DNA of 64,000 bases from Parablautia sp. Marseille-Q6255 (GTDB lineage: Bacteria; Bacillota; Clostridia; Lachnospirales; Lachnospiraceae). The notes below the pieces were generated by a model, which saw only the letters and a list, made by a program, of their open reading frames with translations, was not told where the DNA came from and made no database searches. The position numbers were made by a program, and so were the translations under genes. Position 1 is the stretch's first letter. Every line of letters starts with the position of its first letter. The stretch is taken from NCBI RefSeq assembly GCF_951230155.1, contig NZ_CATNVD010000014.1, positions 1 through 64,000 on the forward strand, read 5' to 3'. Positions 8,134-16,084 of this stretch are shown one piece after another.

Positions 8134-8718
8134 GTGGCTGTGAGCTCAGAAAAAGGAAAAGGCATGACGGCAAATGCGAATACACAGCAGGAAATAAAAG
8201 CATATACGGTGATCCGATCCAGGAGAAGGACAGTGGCACTGCAGGTGAGAGAGGACGGCAGCGTGATCGTGCGCGCTCCGGACAGGCTTTCAGGCAGTGT
8301 GATCGAAGCCTTTGTGAGTGAGAAGCAGGACTGGATCAGACGTCAGAAAGAAATCTGCCTGGAGCGCAGCAAAAACAGGCTTTGTGTAAGCAGTGAACAG
8401 CGCAGGCAGGGAATGGAGCGCGCAGGCGAGGTGATTGCGCGCCGGACGGCATACTTTGCGGATGTGATGGGAGTCGATTATGGCAGGATTACGATCAGAG
8501 AGCAGAAGACGCGGTGGGGAAGCTGCAGCAGCGCGGGGAACCTGAATTTTAACTGGAAGCTTATCCTGCTGTCGCCGGAGGTGCTTGACTATGTGGTTGT
8601 GCATGAGCTGGCGCACCGCAGGGAGATGAATCATTCAGATGCATTCTGGCGGATCGTAGAGCAGGTGCTCCCGGATTACAGGAAGCGCAGGAAACTGCTT
8701 CGCGAAGTATATCTTTAG
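8134..8718 (+). CDS. YgjP/DUF45-type metal-dependent hydrolase
   Basis: The 194-residue protein has the SprT-like zincin signature: VVHELAHRREMNHSDAFW, with HExxH and a third His ligand, preceded by TRWGSCS which is typical of the YgjP family. Members are predicted zinc peptidases of unknown substrate. The GTG start at 8134 follows AGGAGGGAAGC; an ATG at 8164 is possible. It stands alone, 20 bases ahead of the two-component genes, and may share their transcript. Confidence 0.88.
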   Translation: MAVSSEKGKGMTANANTQQEIKAYTVIRSRRRTVALQVREDGSVIVRAPDRLSGSVIEAFVSEKQDWIRRQKEICLERSKNRLCVSSEQRRQGMERAGEVIARRTAYFADVMGVDYGRITIREQKTRWGSCSSAGNLNFNWKLILLSPEVLDYVVVHELAHRREMNHSDAFWRIVEQVLPDYRKRRKLLREVYL

Positions 8719-8737
8719 ATATGAGGAGGGGAAGAAA

Positions 8738-9391
8738 ATGATTAAGATTCTGATCGTGGAGGATGAGGAGCCGATCGCAAACCTGATACGGATGAATCTC
8801 GTAAAAGCGGGGTATCAGTGTGAGATCGCCTCAGACGGAGAGATGGCGGCAGATATTATTGCAGAGCGGACCTTTGATCTGATGCTGCTTGATATTATGC
8901 TTCCAAAGCTGAATGGATATGAAGTCCTGGAATACGCCAAGGAGATAGGGATCCCGGTGATCTTTCTGACTGCGATGGGGGAGACGCAGCAGAAGGTGAA
9001 AGGGCTGAAGCTTGGCGCAGAGGATTATATTGCAAAGCCATTTGATATTGCAGAACTTCTGGCGCGCGTGGAAACAGTGCTGCGCCGGTACAAAAAAACA
9101 CAGAGACATCTTGGCTTTCTGGACATAGAGATTGATACAGATTCGCACACTGTCACCCAGGGAGGCCATCCGGTGGATCTGACGATGAAGGAGTACGAGC
9201 TGCTGCTTTTATTTGTAAGAAATAAGAACAGAGCGCTCTACCGGGAGACGATCTATGAAAATGTGTGGGGCGGGGAATATAACGGAACGGGCCGTACGGT
9301 AGATCTGCATGTGCAGCGTCTGAAGAAGAAGCTTGGTCTGGAGGACCATATCGTTGCGATTTATAAGGTAGGATACCGGCTTGTGATCTGA
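8738..9391 (+). CDS. OmpR-family response regulator (VanR-like setting)
   Basis: The protein of 217 residues carries a receiver domain (VEDEEP, Asp near 52 in LLDIMLPKLNG, Lys in YIAKPFD) and a winged-helix DNA-binding domain with GRTVDLHVQRLKKKLG and KVGYRL at the end. AGGAGGGGAAG precedes the ATG. The kinase follows after 20 bases. The four 11-bp-spaced repeats at 11928-11971, in front of a peptidoglycan carboxypeptidase, are the likely target. This points to a cell-wall stress regulon; the signal is unknown. Confidence 0.92.
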   Translation: MIKILIVEDEEPIANLIRMNLVKAGYQCEIASDGEMAADIIAERTFDLMLLDIMLPKLNGYEVLEYAKEIGIPVIFLTAMGETQQKVKGLKLGAEDYIAKPFDIAELLARVETVLRRYKKTQRHLGFLDIEIDTDSHTVTQGGHPVDLTMKEYELLLLFVRNKNRALYRETIYENVWGGEYNGTGRTVDLHVQRLKKKLGLEDHIVAIYKVGYRLVI

Positions 9392-9411
9392 GAGAATATC
9401 AGGAGGAAGGG

Positions 9412-10923
9412 ATGAAATTATCCTGGAAAATATTTTTTATTACAACACCGATCTTTATTATTTTTCTGACTGTATTTGGGACGTGGATGATCCAGGACAG
9501 CTTTTGGAACAGCTTTGACCGGGAAGTGGAGCAGTGCATGGTAGAAAACCAGATGTTCCAGAATGCCTATGAGCTGACGATCAATGCACTTCCCAGGGAG
9601 CAAAGGGACAGGGTATCCAAGCAGAAGATCGTGGAAAGCTTCCATCACAGAGATGCAGGCGGGAGCGGCGCGCGTATCCTCTCGGAGCGGAAAGAGGTCC
9701 TCTATCAGGACGGGGGCGTGGTGGTGCCGCATGGGATCCAGGAGAAACTGGACGCATCGCACAATGTAGGCTATGAGATCGTAAAGAAAGAGCAAGAGGT
9801 CTATATTGTAGTGATGAGTACTGGAACTTTGGATGAGTATATCGAGACAACAAAAAATATCTCGCAGATTTACAGCAACCGATCTCAGATGTATGAGCGT
9901 TATCAGATCGGTGTCCTTTTGGTGGCGGTCCTTTTGGGTGGGATCATTTTGCTTGTATTGTTCTTTGTGATGAGAAATATGCAAAAGCTCTCTAGGGCAA
10001 CGCGCCAGTTTGCCACAGGCCAGTACCATACAAGAGTCAATATCCGCAGCAAAGATGAGATCGGTACGCTGGCATCCGATTTTAACTGGATGGCAAATGC
10101 TATGAATACGCAGATGGTACAGCTGCAAAATGAAGTGCAGCGGCAGGAAGAATTTACGGCTGCTTTTGCACATGAACTGAAGACACCGCTGACATCGATC
10201 ATCGGATATGCAGACACGATCCGGCAGATGGAGCTTACGCCGGAGGAGACGGATATGTGCGCAGACTATATTTACCGACAGGGAAAGCGGCTCCAGTCTT
10301 TATCGTATAAGCTCCTGGAAATGACGCTTGCAGGACAGCAGGAAGTACCGCACCGCGAGATCTTTGTGCCGGACTTTTTGCAGGAGGTACAAAGGACAGT
10401 AGCCGAATCGCTTCTGGAGAAGCAGCTTACCATTCATGTGGAGGCACAGTCAGGTGTGATTTTTGGTGACAGGGAACTGCTGGGCTCTGTGTTTATCAAT
10501 CTGATCGATAATGCGCGCAAGGCATCCGAGCCGGGAAAAAATATATGGGTATACGGTGTGGCTGTACCGGGAGGCTATACCGTAACAGTGGCAGATGAAG
10601 GGCGCGGGGTCACGCAGGAAGAGCTTGCCAGGATCGCGGAGCCATTTTATATGGTGGACAAATCACGTGCAAGAAAAGAAGGCGGCGCAGGTCTTGGCCT
10701 GGCGCTGTGCCGCAAGATCATTGATCTGCATCAGGGAAGCTGGCAGTTTGAAAGCGAGCCGGGAAAGGGCATGCGCATTACGGTACGGTTTGGGCTTCCA
10801 GAGGTGACCGGACGCGAGCGGGCACGCCGCAGGCGGACGGCAAGAAAGGACCGGAAAGAAAGTAAAAAGGCAGAAAAAAGCAGGTACGCAAACAGGCATG
10901 TCAGGAAGGAACTGCAACATTAG
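9412..10923 (+). CDS. Sensor histidine kinase with HAMP domain
   Basis: The 503-residue kinase has two membrane helices (about 7-29 and 163-186) enclosing a ~130-residue extracellular sensor, a HAMP segment, the H-box FAHELKTPLTSIIGYA, an N-box FINLIDNARKAS and glycine boxes DEGRGV and GAGLGLALC. The last ~40 residues are highly basic and low in complexity, which is unusual for the family. It is partnered with the regulator 20 bases upstream. Confidence 0.93.
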   Translation: MKLSWKIFFITTPIFIIFLTVFGTWMIQDSFWNSFDREVEQCMVENQMFQNAYELTINALPREQRDRVSKQKIVESFHHRDAGGSGARILSERKEVLYQDGGVVVPHGIQEKLDASHNVGYEIVKKEQEVYIVVMSTGTLDEYIETTKNISQIYSNRSQMYERYQIGVLLVAVLLGGIILLVLFFVMRNMQKLSRATRQFATGQYHTRVNIRSKDEIGTLASDFNWMANAMNTQMVQLQNEVQRQEEFTAAFAHELKTPLTSIIGYADTIRQMELTPEETDMCADYIYRQGKRLQSLSYKLLEMTLAGQQEVPHREIFVPDFLQEVQRTVAESLLEKQLTIHVEAQSGVIFGDRELLGSVFINLIDNARKASEPGKNIWVYGVAVPGGYTVTVADEGRGVTQEELARIAEPFYMVDKSRARKEGGAGLGLALCRKIIDLHQGSWQFESEPGKGMRITVRFGLPEVTGRERARRRRTARKDRKESKKAEKSRYANRHVRKELQH

Positions 10924-10938
10924 GCGGAGGAAGACAGG

Positions 10939-11925
10939 ATGCATCAGAACAACCGGTGGAAAACAGTGATACAGTATACAGCGGGGATTGTGATAGTGGC
11001 GCTTTGCATTACTGCTGCGATGTTTTTGCCAGAGCAGTATGCGCAGTGGTCGGATGAGCAGACCATAGGAAAGGTGACTCTGTCTAAGCGGGATACGATC
11101 GAGTTTTTAAATATAGAAAAACTGGATATTGAGAAACGGCTGGAGATGCTTCAGAATGCGGATGATTTTTATTTTTTGGCGAATGACGGTCCAATGATGT
11201 ATCTAAGTTCTGATGCGGAATTTATAGAAATGAGCAAACGTCTGATCGGCGGCTGGTGCGAGGCAGGGCTTTTGCCGGAGAGCTGTGAAAGGCTGCTCAG
11301 TGAAGCGATGGGTGATGTGGAGCAGTACTCATATCAAGTGGAGCTTTATCCTGTATGGTGGTATGGGATATTTGGAGATTATGAAGAGCAGGGGATGCTG
11401 CCGATGCTTACGGTTCGTGTCTCAGATGAATATGGGATGTGCAACCTGATTTTTGCCATGGATCCAGAGGTGGAGGTGCTTTACTGGGCAGTATTTAGCG
11501 GTGATATGGCGGTGCAGCAGATCATAAAGGAACTGGGATACGGCTCAAGCGATGAGGCGGAGCGGTATCTGCAGGAGCATGGAGAGCTGCAGGAGCCGCA
11601 GGTCGAGCCTCGGGAGATTGATTTTGCGGCGGCATTTGGGGCAAAGAGCGCGCAGGTACATGAGGAACCGGATCTTTTTGAGATAACGGCAAAGCTTACT
11701 TTTGACACGTTTGAAGCAGAGGCGATGCGCTGCCTGACATGGGCTAATGGGGGCACTCCGGGGATCGCGGCAATGTACGGCACAGACAAGGGGGCGCGGT
11801 ATATCACAGAGCTGTTTGCCATGCAGGGGGCTGTGGCCGAATGTATCTCTACAGAAGAGTTTCTTGAAATGACAAAGAATGAGGGAATGCAGGAGAAGGA
11901 GGAGGCGTATAGTTATAATGAATAA
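10939..11925 (+). CDS. Membrane-anchored protein of unknown function
   Basis: No family is recognised in these 328 residues. One N-terminal hydrophobic helix (residues 12-29) is followed by an acidic extracytoplasmic part with several tryptophans and repeated MLQ/YLQE patterns. It starts 15 bases after the kinase behind GGCGGAGGAAGACAGG, so it belongs to the kinase operon. Position suggests an accessory or sensor-modulating protein for the kinase or the wall enzyme that follows; this is inference only. Confidence 0.7.
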   Translation: MHQNNRWKTVIQYTAGIVIVALCITAAMFLPEQYAQWSDEQTIGKVTLSKRDTIEFLNIEKLDIEKRLEMLQNADDFYFLANDGPMMYLSSDAEFIEMSKRLIGGWCEAGLLPESCERLLSEAMGDVEQYSYQVELYPVWWYGIFGDYEEQGMLPMLTVRVSDEYGMCNLIFAMDPEVEVLYWAVFSGDMAVQQIIKELGYGSSDEAERYLQEHGELQEPQVEPREIDFAAAFGAKSAQVHEEPDLFEITAKLTFDTFEAEAMRCLTWANGGTPGIAAMYGTDKGARYITELFAMQGAVAECISTEEFLEMTKNEGMQEKEEAYSYNE

Positions 11926-11927
11926 GA

Positions 11928-11971
11928 TGATACAACTTTGATACAATTTTGAGGACAATCTGATACACGGA
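11928..11971 (+). promoter_or_regulatory. Four 11-bp direct repeats, candidate response-regulator binding site
   Basis: TGATACAACTT, TGATACAATTT, TGAGGACAATC and TGATACACGGA follow one another without a gap, beginning at 11928, 11939, 11950 and 11961. Direct repeats at one-helical-turn spacing are the classic recognition form of OmpR-family regulators. The array lies between the kinase operon and the carboxypeptidase gene; a possible -10 is TAGAAT at 11988-11993. Confidence 0.7.
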
Positions 11972-11977
11972 TCATTT

Positions 11978-12015
11978 ATCCTCTTCGTAGAATATGCTAC
12001 GGAGGGGATTTTTTT
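11978..12015 (+). terminator. Hairpin terminator whose 3' arm contains the next gene's ribosome site
   Basis: Arms 11978-11990 and 11997-12009 pair over 13 bases with two G-U pairs and are followed by seven T. The 3' arm includes GGAGGGG, the ribosome site of the ATG at 12016. Transcripts coming from the kinase operon would end here, whereas a transcript starting near 12000 would have a free ribosome site. Confidence 0.75.
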
Positions 12016-12858
12016 ATGAATACATTTGAATATATTTCGCTGGATGATGAGGACTGCCAGGTGCAAAAACGCCGCAGGATGAACAGGGGAGCATGCGGCA
12101 GGGAGCAGGAGCGCGGTAAAAGGGGCCGCAGCCGCAGGACAGCGGGCGGTCCATTATTGGGGAAGCGACTCCTGCTTGGCCTGGTGATCGTAGCAGCGGG
12201 GACAGTCACAGCGTGGGGGCTGCAGGGAGGCAGAAGCGGGGAGGCGACCTGGGGAAACCGTGTTATTGAGTATTATGGCGAAGGACAGGGACAGGCAGAT
12301 CTGCTGATGCTGGTCAATAAGGATCATCCGCTGCCGGAGACGTACGAGCCACAGCTCCACTGGCTGAACAACGGCTCCTGTGCGGTGGCGGAGGAGATGT
12401 ATGGGGCATTAAAAGAGATGCTGACGGACGGATCCGAAGAAGGTCTGGAATTTGTCGTGGCGTCGGGATACCGGGACGCGCAGTATCAGCAGCAGCTTTT
12501 GGACGAGGATATTCTGGCGTCTATGGAAAGCGAAGGGCTCACCTGGGAGGAAGCGTATGCAAAGGAGACAAGAGAGACGATGCCTCCGGGATACAGTGAA
12601 CACAGTACCGGATTGGCGGCAGATATCGTCTCTTTGGATTATCAGGTGCTTGATGAGGCGCAGGAGTATACGCCCGAGAATCAGTGGCTGCGGGAGAACT
12701 GCAGCAAATATGGTTTTATCCTTCGCTATCCGCGCGGTGCACAAGCAATCACAGGGATTGACTATGAGTCCTGGCATTTTCGCTATGTAGGGAAGGAAGC
12801 TGCGCAGGAGATTATGGAGCGCGGTATTACGCTGGAAGAATTTTTAGGAAAAGCATGA
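12016..12858 (+). CDS. VanY-like D-alanyl-D-alanine carboxypeptidase (peptidase M15B)
   Basis: The 280-residue protein has a basic cytoplasmic tail of ~50 residues, one membrane helix (about 53-70) and an extracellular M15B domain. Zinc-ligand motifs SEHSTGLAADI and ESWHFRYVG are intact, as is the GYRD element. The family removes the terminal D-Ala from peptidoglycan stem peptides. The start follows GGAGGGG with a T-rich spacer. It lies in a cell-wall cluster with a two-component system and a Mur ligase. Confidence 0.92.
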   Translation: MNTFEYISLDDEDCQVQKRRRMNRGACGREQERGKRGRSRRTAGGPLLGKRLLLGLVIVAAGTVTAWGLQGGRSGEATWGNRVIEYYGEGQGQADLLMLVNKDHPLPETYEPQLHWLNNGSCAVAEEMYGALKEMLTDGSEEGLEFVVASGYRDAQYQQQLLDEDILASMESEGLTWEEAYAKETRETMPPGYSEHSTGLAADIVSLDYQVLDEAQEYTPENQWLRENCSKYGFILRYPRGAQAITGIDYESWHFRYVGKEAAQEIMERGITLEEFLGKA

Positions 12859-12906
12859 GACCGGAGCATGGCTTCGGGTGTCTGACAGATATGAGGAGGA
12901 ATTGGG

Positions 12907-14451
12907 ATGATAACGACGGAACAGATAGCGGGGGCGCTGGCGGACCGCGGCCTTTTGCTTGAGGCGCAGCGGGGAGCGGCAGCTGCAGTGACCCGCCTTA
13001 CGTGTGATTCGAGACAGGTATGTCCGGGGGCAATGTTTATCTGCAAGGGAGCTGCTTTTCGGCCGGAGTATCTTGCTGAGGCAGCAAGACGCGGAGCAGC
13101 GTCCTATATCAGTGAGCGTGCGCTGCCGGAAGGCCGGGGATTGAAGCTGCTTCTGGTAAGCGATATCCGAAAAGCGATGGCAGCAGCGGCAGCATGCTAT
13201 TTTGGTTATGCGCCGGGCTGTCCAAAGCTTACAGGCATTACGGGAACGAAGGGGAAGACAACGACGGCGTGGTATCTGAAGGCAATGCTTGACGCGTGGA
13301 TGCACGAAGAGCACAGGCCGGAGACAGGACTGTTGTCTACGATCCGAAATTACGATGGAAATGAATGGAGCGATGCAGTGATGACCACCCCGGAGCCGGT
13401 GGAACTCCATGAATTTCTGGCGCGGACAGTAAAAAACAGACTGCTGTATACGACTATGGAAGTGTCGAGTCAGGCGCTTAAATATAAGCGCGTGCGGGAG
13501 CTTCGTTTTCAGGTGGGGATCTTTTTGAATATTTCCGAGGATCATATCAGTCCTCAGGAGCATGAAGATTTTGAGGATTATTTTAGTGCAAAGCTTTCCA
13601 TGTTCCGTCAGTGCGACACGGCCTGCGTCAATCTTGACAGCGACCATGCGCAGCGGATTCTAAAAGCGGCCAGAAAAGCAGGACATGTCGTGACCTTTGG
13701 CAGACATCCGCATGCGGATCTGCGCTGCAGTAATATCCGCACCGGAGAAAACGGAACCAGCTTTACGGTATCGTGCGCGACATTTACAGAATCCTTTACG
13801 CTTGCTATGAAGGGGAGATTTAATATAGAAAATGCGATGGCGGCGATCGCCGCGGCATACGTGTACGGCGTACCGGTGCAATGCATGAAGCAGGCGCTGG
13901 CACAGACGAGGGTGCCGGGACGTATGGAAACGTTTGCGAGCAGAGACGGAAAAATCTGCGGTATCGTAGATTTTGCGCACAACCGTTTAAGCTTTGAGAA
14001 GCTTTTTGATGCAGTGTTCCAGGAATACAGCTCGTATAAAAAGATTATTACAGTATTTGGATGTCCGGGCGGAAAGGCGCTTAACAGGCGCAGAGAGCTG
14101 GGACTTCTCGCGGGACTTTTTTCTGATTACGTGATGATCACTTCCGATGATCCGGGAAAGGAGTGTCCGGAAAAAATCGCAGAAGAGATCAGGCGATATG
14201 TCGAGATGACAGGATGTGGCTGCGGCTTTTCGCAGGAGAGAAAGGATGCGGTGGCGCTGGCTGTGAGAAAGGCCGCGCAGTATGGGGAGAAAACGATGAT
14301 CCTGCTTCTGGGAAAAGGCTGTGAGCGATATCAGAAGACCGGAGAGGGGCTGCAGGAATATCCGACGGACGCCGCACTGATGCAGGAAGCGATCCGTACG
14401 TATGAGGGATTTACATTTCAGGAAAAATGCCTTATTATGGAGGCATCTTAG
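12907..14451 (+). CDS. MurE-like UDP-N-acetylmuramyl-peptide ligase
   Basis: This 514-residue protein shows the three Mur ligase domains: an N-terminal UDP-MurNAc binding domain (TCDSRQVCPGAMF), the ATP-binding centre GITGTKGKTTTAWYL, and a C-terminal domain with VDFAHN and FGCPGG. The region that reads DNPR in diaminopimelate-specific MurE reads DDPGKE here, so the added amino acid is uncertain. It lies 48 bases after the carboxypeptidase behind GAGGAATTGGG. It may be a second MurE for altered precursors or the only MurE of the cell; the window cannot decide. Confidence 0.85.
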   Translation: MITTEQIAGALADRGLLLEAQRGAAAAVTRLTCDSRQVCPGAMFICKGAAFRPEYLAEAARRGAASYISERALPEGRGLKLLLVSDIRKAMAAAAACYFGYAPGCPKLTGITGTKGKTTTAWYLKAMLDAWMHEEHRPETGLLSTIRNYDGNEWSDAVMTTPEPVELHEFLARTVKNRLLYTTMEVSSQALKYKRVRELRFQVGIFLNISEDHISPQEHEDFEDYFSAKLSMFRQCDTACVNLDSDHAQRILKAARKAGHVVTFGRHPHADLRCSNIRTGENGTSFTVSCATFTESFTLAMKGRFNIENAMAAIAAAYVYGVPVQCMKQALAQTRVPGRMETFASRDGKICGIVDFAHNRLSFEKLFDAVFQEYSSYKKIITVFGCPGGKALNRRRELGLLAGLFSDYVMITSDDPGKECPEKIAEEIRRYVEMTGCGCGFSQERKDAVALAVRKAAQYGEKTMILLLGKGCERYQKTGEGLQEYPTDAALMQEAIRTYEGFTFQEKCLIMEAS

Positions 14452-14471
14452 AGGGAGAGAAGGTATCTGAA

Positions 14472-15050
14472 ATGTTAAAAGATCTTGTAATAGCAAACAG
14501 AAGCTACAGAGGATTTGATGAGAACAGACGGATCACGCGGGAGGAGCTGGTGCAGATGGTAGATTGTGCGCGGCTGACAGCCTCCAGCGTGAATATGCAG
14601 CCATTCCGGTATTATCTGGCGTGGGAGAAGGAAGAGGTGGACCGGATTCAGCCGATCACAAAATGGGCGAAGAATCTTCCGGATCTTTCCCTGCCGCACG
14701 AGGGCATGTGCCCGACCGGATTCATCGTGATCTGTCAGGATACGCGGGTCTGGGAGTCCGTGGCGCGGTTTCAGAAGGATGTGGGGATCGCTGCTCAGAC
14801 GATACTTTTAGAGGCCACAGAGATGGGGCTTGGAGGCTGTATGATCGGTAATTTTTCTGCAGCGCAGGTAAAGGAGACGCTGGGACTGGCAGAGTACCTG
14901 GCGCCGCTTCTGATCGTGGCAGTCGGAAAACCGGCAGAGAAGGTCGTGCTTACGCAGATCGGAGAAGGAGAGCCGACGGCATATTATCGCGATGAGGATG
15001 ATGTACACTATGTGCCAAAGCGGAGACTGGAGGATATCCTCCTGAACTGA
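14472..15050 (+). CDS. Nitroreductase-family flavoprotein
   Basis: The 192-residue protein begins MLKDLVIANRSYRGFDENR and contains the FMN-binding patterns RSYRGF near the N-terminus and EMGLGGCMIGNF in the C-terminal half. Relatives reduce nitro compounds, quinones or flavins with NAD(P)H. The ATG at 14472 is chosen because GAGGGAGAGAAGG lies upstream; an earlier ATG at 14427 would overlap the ligase by 25 bases. The natural substrate is unknown. Confidence 0.87.
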   Translation: MLKDLVIANRSYRGFDENRRITREELVQMVDCARLTASSVNMQPFRYYLAWEKEEVDRIQPITKWAKNLPDLSLPHEGMCPTGFIVICQDTRVWESVARFQKDVGIAAQTILLEATEMGLGGCMIGNFSAAQVKETLGLAEYLAPLLIVAVGKPAEKVVLTQIGEGEPTAYYRDEDDVHYVPKRRLEDILLN

Positions 15051-15063
15051 CAGATAAGGAAAA

Positions 15064-15107
15064 ACAGGTGCCTGGCAAACGTAAAATTTATACGGCCAGG
15101 CACTTGT
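15064..15107 (+). terminator. Strong hairpin behind the nitroreductase gene
   Basis: ACAGGTGCCTGGC (15064-15076) pairs with GCCAGGCACTTGT (15095-15107) with one mismatch-like G-T pair. The T-run is weak (TTGTTA), so it may be a processing or weak terminator structure rather than a full terminator. Confidence 0.55.
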
Positions 15108-15163
15108 TACGTGCAGCCGGAATATGATAATATAAGCGCATCAACAGACAAAGGAGCTTATAC

Positions 15164-15946
15164 ATGAAAGAGATCATAGCAGGGCTGCTGCTGCCGTTTG
15201 TCGGAACGAGCGCGGGAGCGGCCTGTGTATTTTTCCTGAAGGGAGAGCTGAACCAGCGAGTTCAGAAAATGCTGCTCGGGTTTGCCTCAGGTGTCATGGT
15301 GGCGGCATCCGTATGGTCGCTTCTGATCCCGGCGATGGATATGTCAGAACAGATGGGACGGTTTGCGTTTCTTCCGGCAGTTGTGGGCCTTGGAGGCGGC
15401 TTTGTTTTTTTGCTCGCAATGGATAAACTCATCCCCCATCTCCATCTGGGCGGGACCGAGGCAGAAGGACCGAGGGTGAAGCTGAAGCAGACGACGATGC
15501 TTTTGCTGGCTGTGACGCTACACAATATTCCGGAGGGAATGGCGGTCGGGGTTATTTTTGCAGGAATGCTTGCAGATCAGGCAGAGATCACTCTGGCAGG
15601 AGCGTTTGCGCTGTCGGTGGGGATCGCCATCCAGAATTTCCCGGAGGGGGCGGTGATCAGCCTTCCTCTTCGAAGCGAGGAAGGGCTGTCCCGGGGAAAT
15701 GCCTTTGTAAAAGGTGTTCTCTCGGGCGTAGTAGAACCGATCGCAGGCGTGGCAACGATTTTGCTCTCGCGCCATATTACGCCGCTTTTACCGTATCTTC
15801 TGGCATTTGCGGCAGGAGCGATGCTCTATGTAGTCGTAGAGGAGCTGATCCCGGAGACGGCACAGGGAGAGCACAGCGACCTTGGCACCATCGGTTTTGC
15901 CCTGGGTTTTGCGCTGATGATGGTGCTGGATGTGGCGCTTGGCTAG
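15164..15946 (+). CDS. ZIP-family metal transporter
   Basis: The 260-residue protein has about eight membrane helices and a central charged loop with HLHLGG. The ZIP metal site is visible in LHNIPEGMAVG (helix 4) and QNFPEGAVIS (helix 5). Bacterial relatives (ZupT/GufA type) import zinc, iron or manganese. It has its own promoter-like TATAAT region at about 15127 and AAAGGAGC ahead of the ATG. Confidence 0.9.
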   Translation: MKEIIAGLLLPFVGTSAGAACVFFLKGELNQRVQKMLLGFASGVMVAASVWSLLIPAMDMSEQMGRFAFLPAVVGLGGGFVFLLAMDKLIPHLHLGGTEAEGPRVKLKQTTMLLLAVTLHNIPEGMAVGVIFAGMLADQAEITLAGAFALSVGIAIQNFPEGAVISLPLRSEEGLSRGNAFVKGVLSGVVEPIAGVATILLSRHITPLLPYLLAFAAGAMLYVVVEELIPETAQGEHSDLGTIGFALGFALMMVLDVALG

Positions 15947-15988
15947 TGCGGGCGGATGAGCCCGTATGAGAATGAGAAGGCAGGATAA

Positions 15989-16066
15989 TAAGAGACAGAT
16001 AACAAGAAAAAGAGTAAGAGAAAGACAGTAAGAGAAAAACAATAAGAGAAAAAATAAGAGAAAGAC
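15989..16066 (+). repeat. Purine-rich tandem repeat with TAAGAGA core
   Basis: TAAGAG occurs at 15989, 16015, 16029, 16043 and 16055, so the three central steps are 14, 14 and 12 bases. The strand is almost free of C and T otherwise. It fills the gap between the ZIP and MATE genes. Confidence 0.75.
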
Positions 16067-16084
16067 AGGTAAGGGATACTTGGG

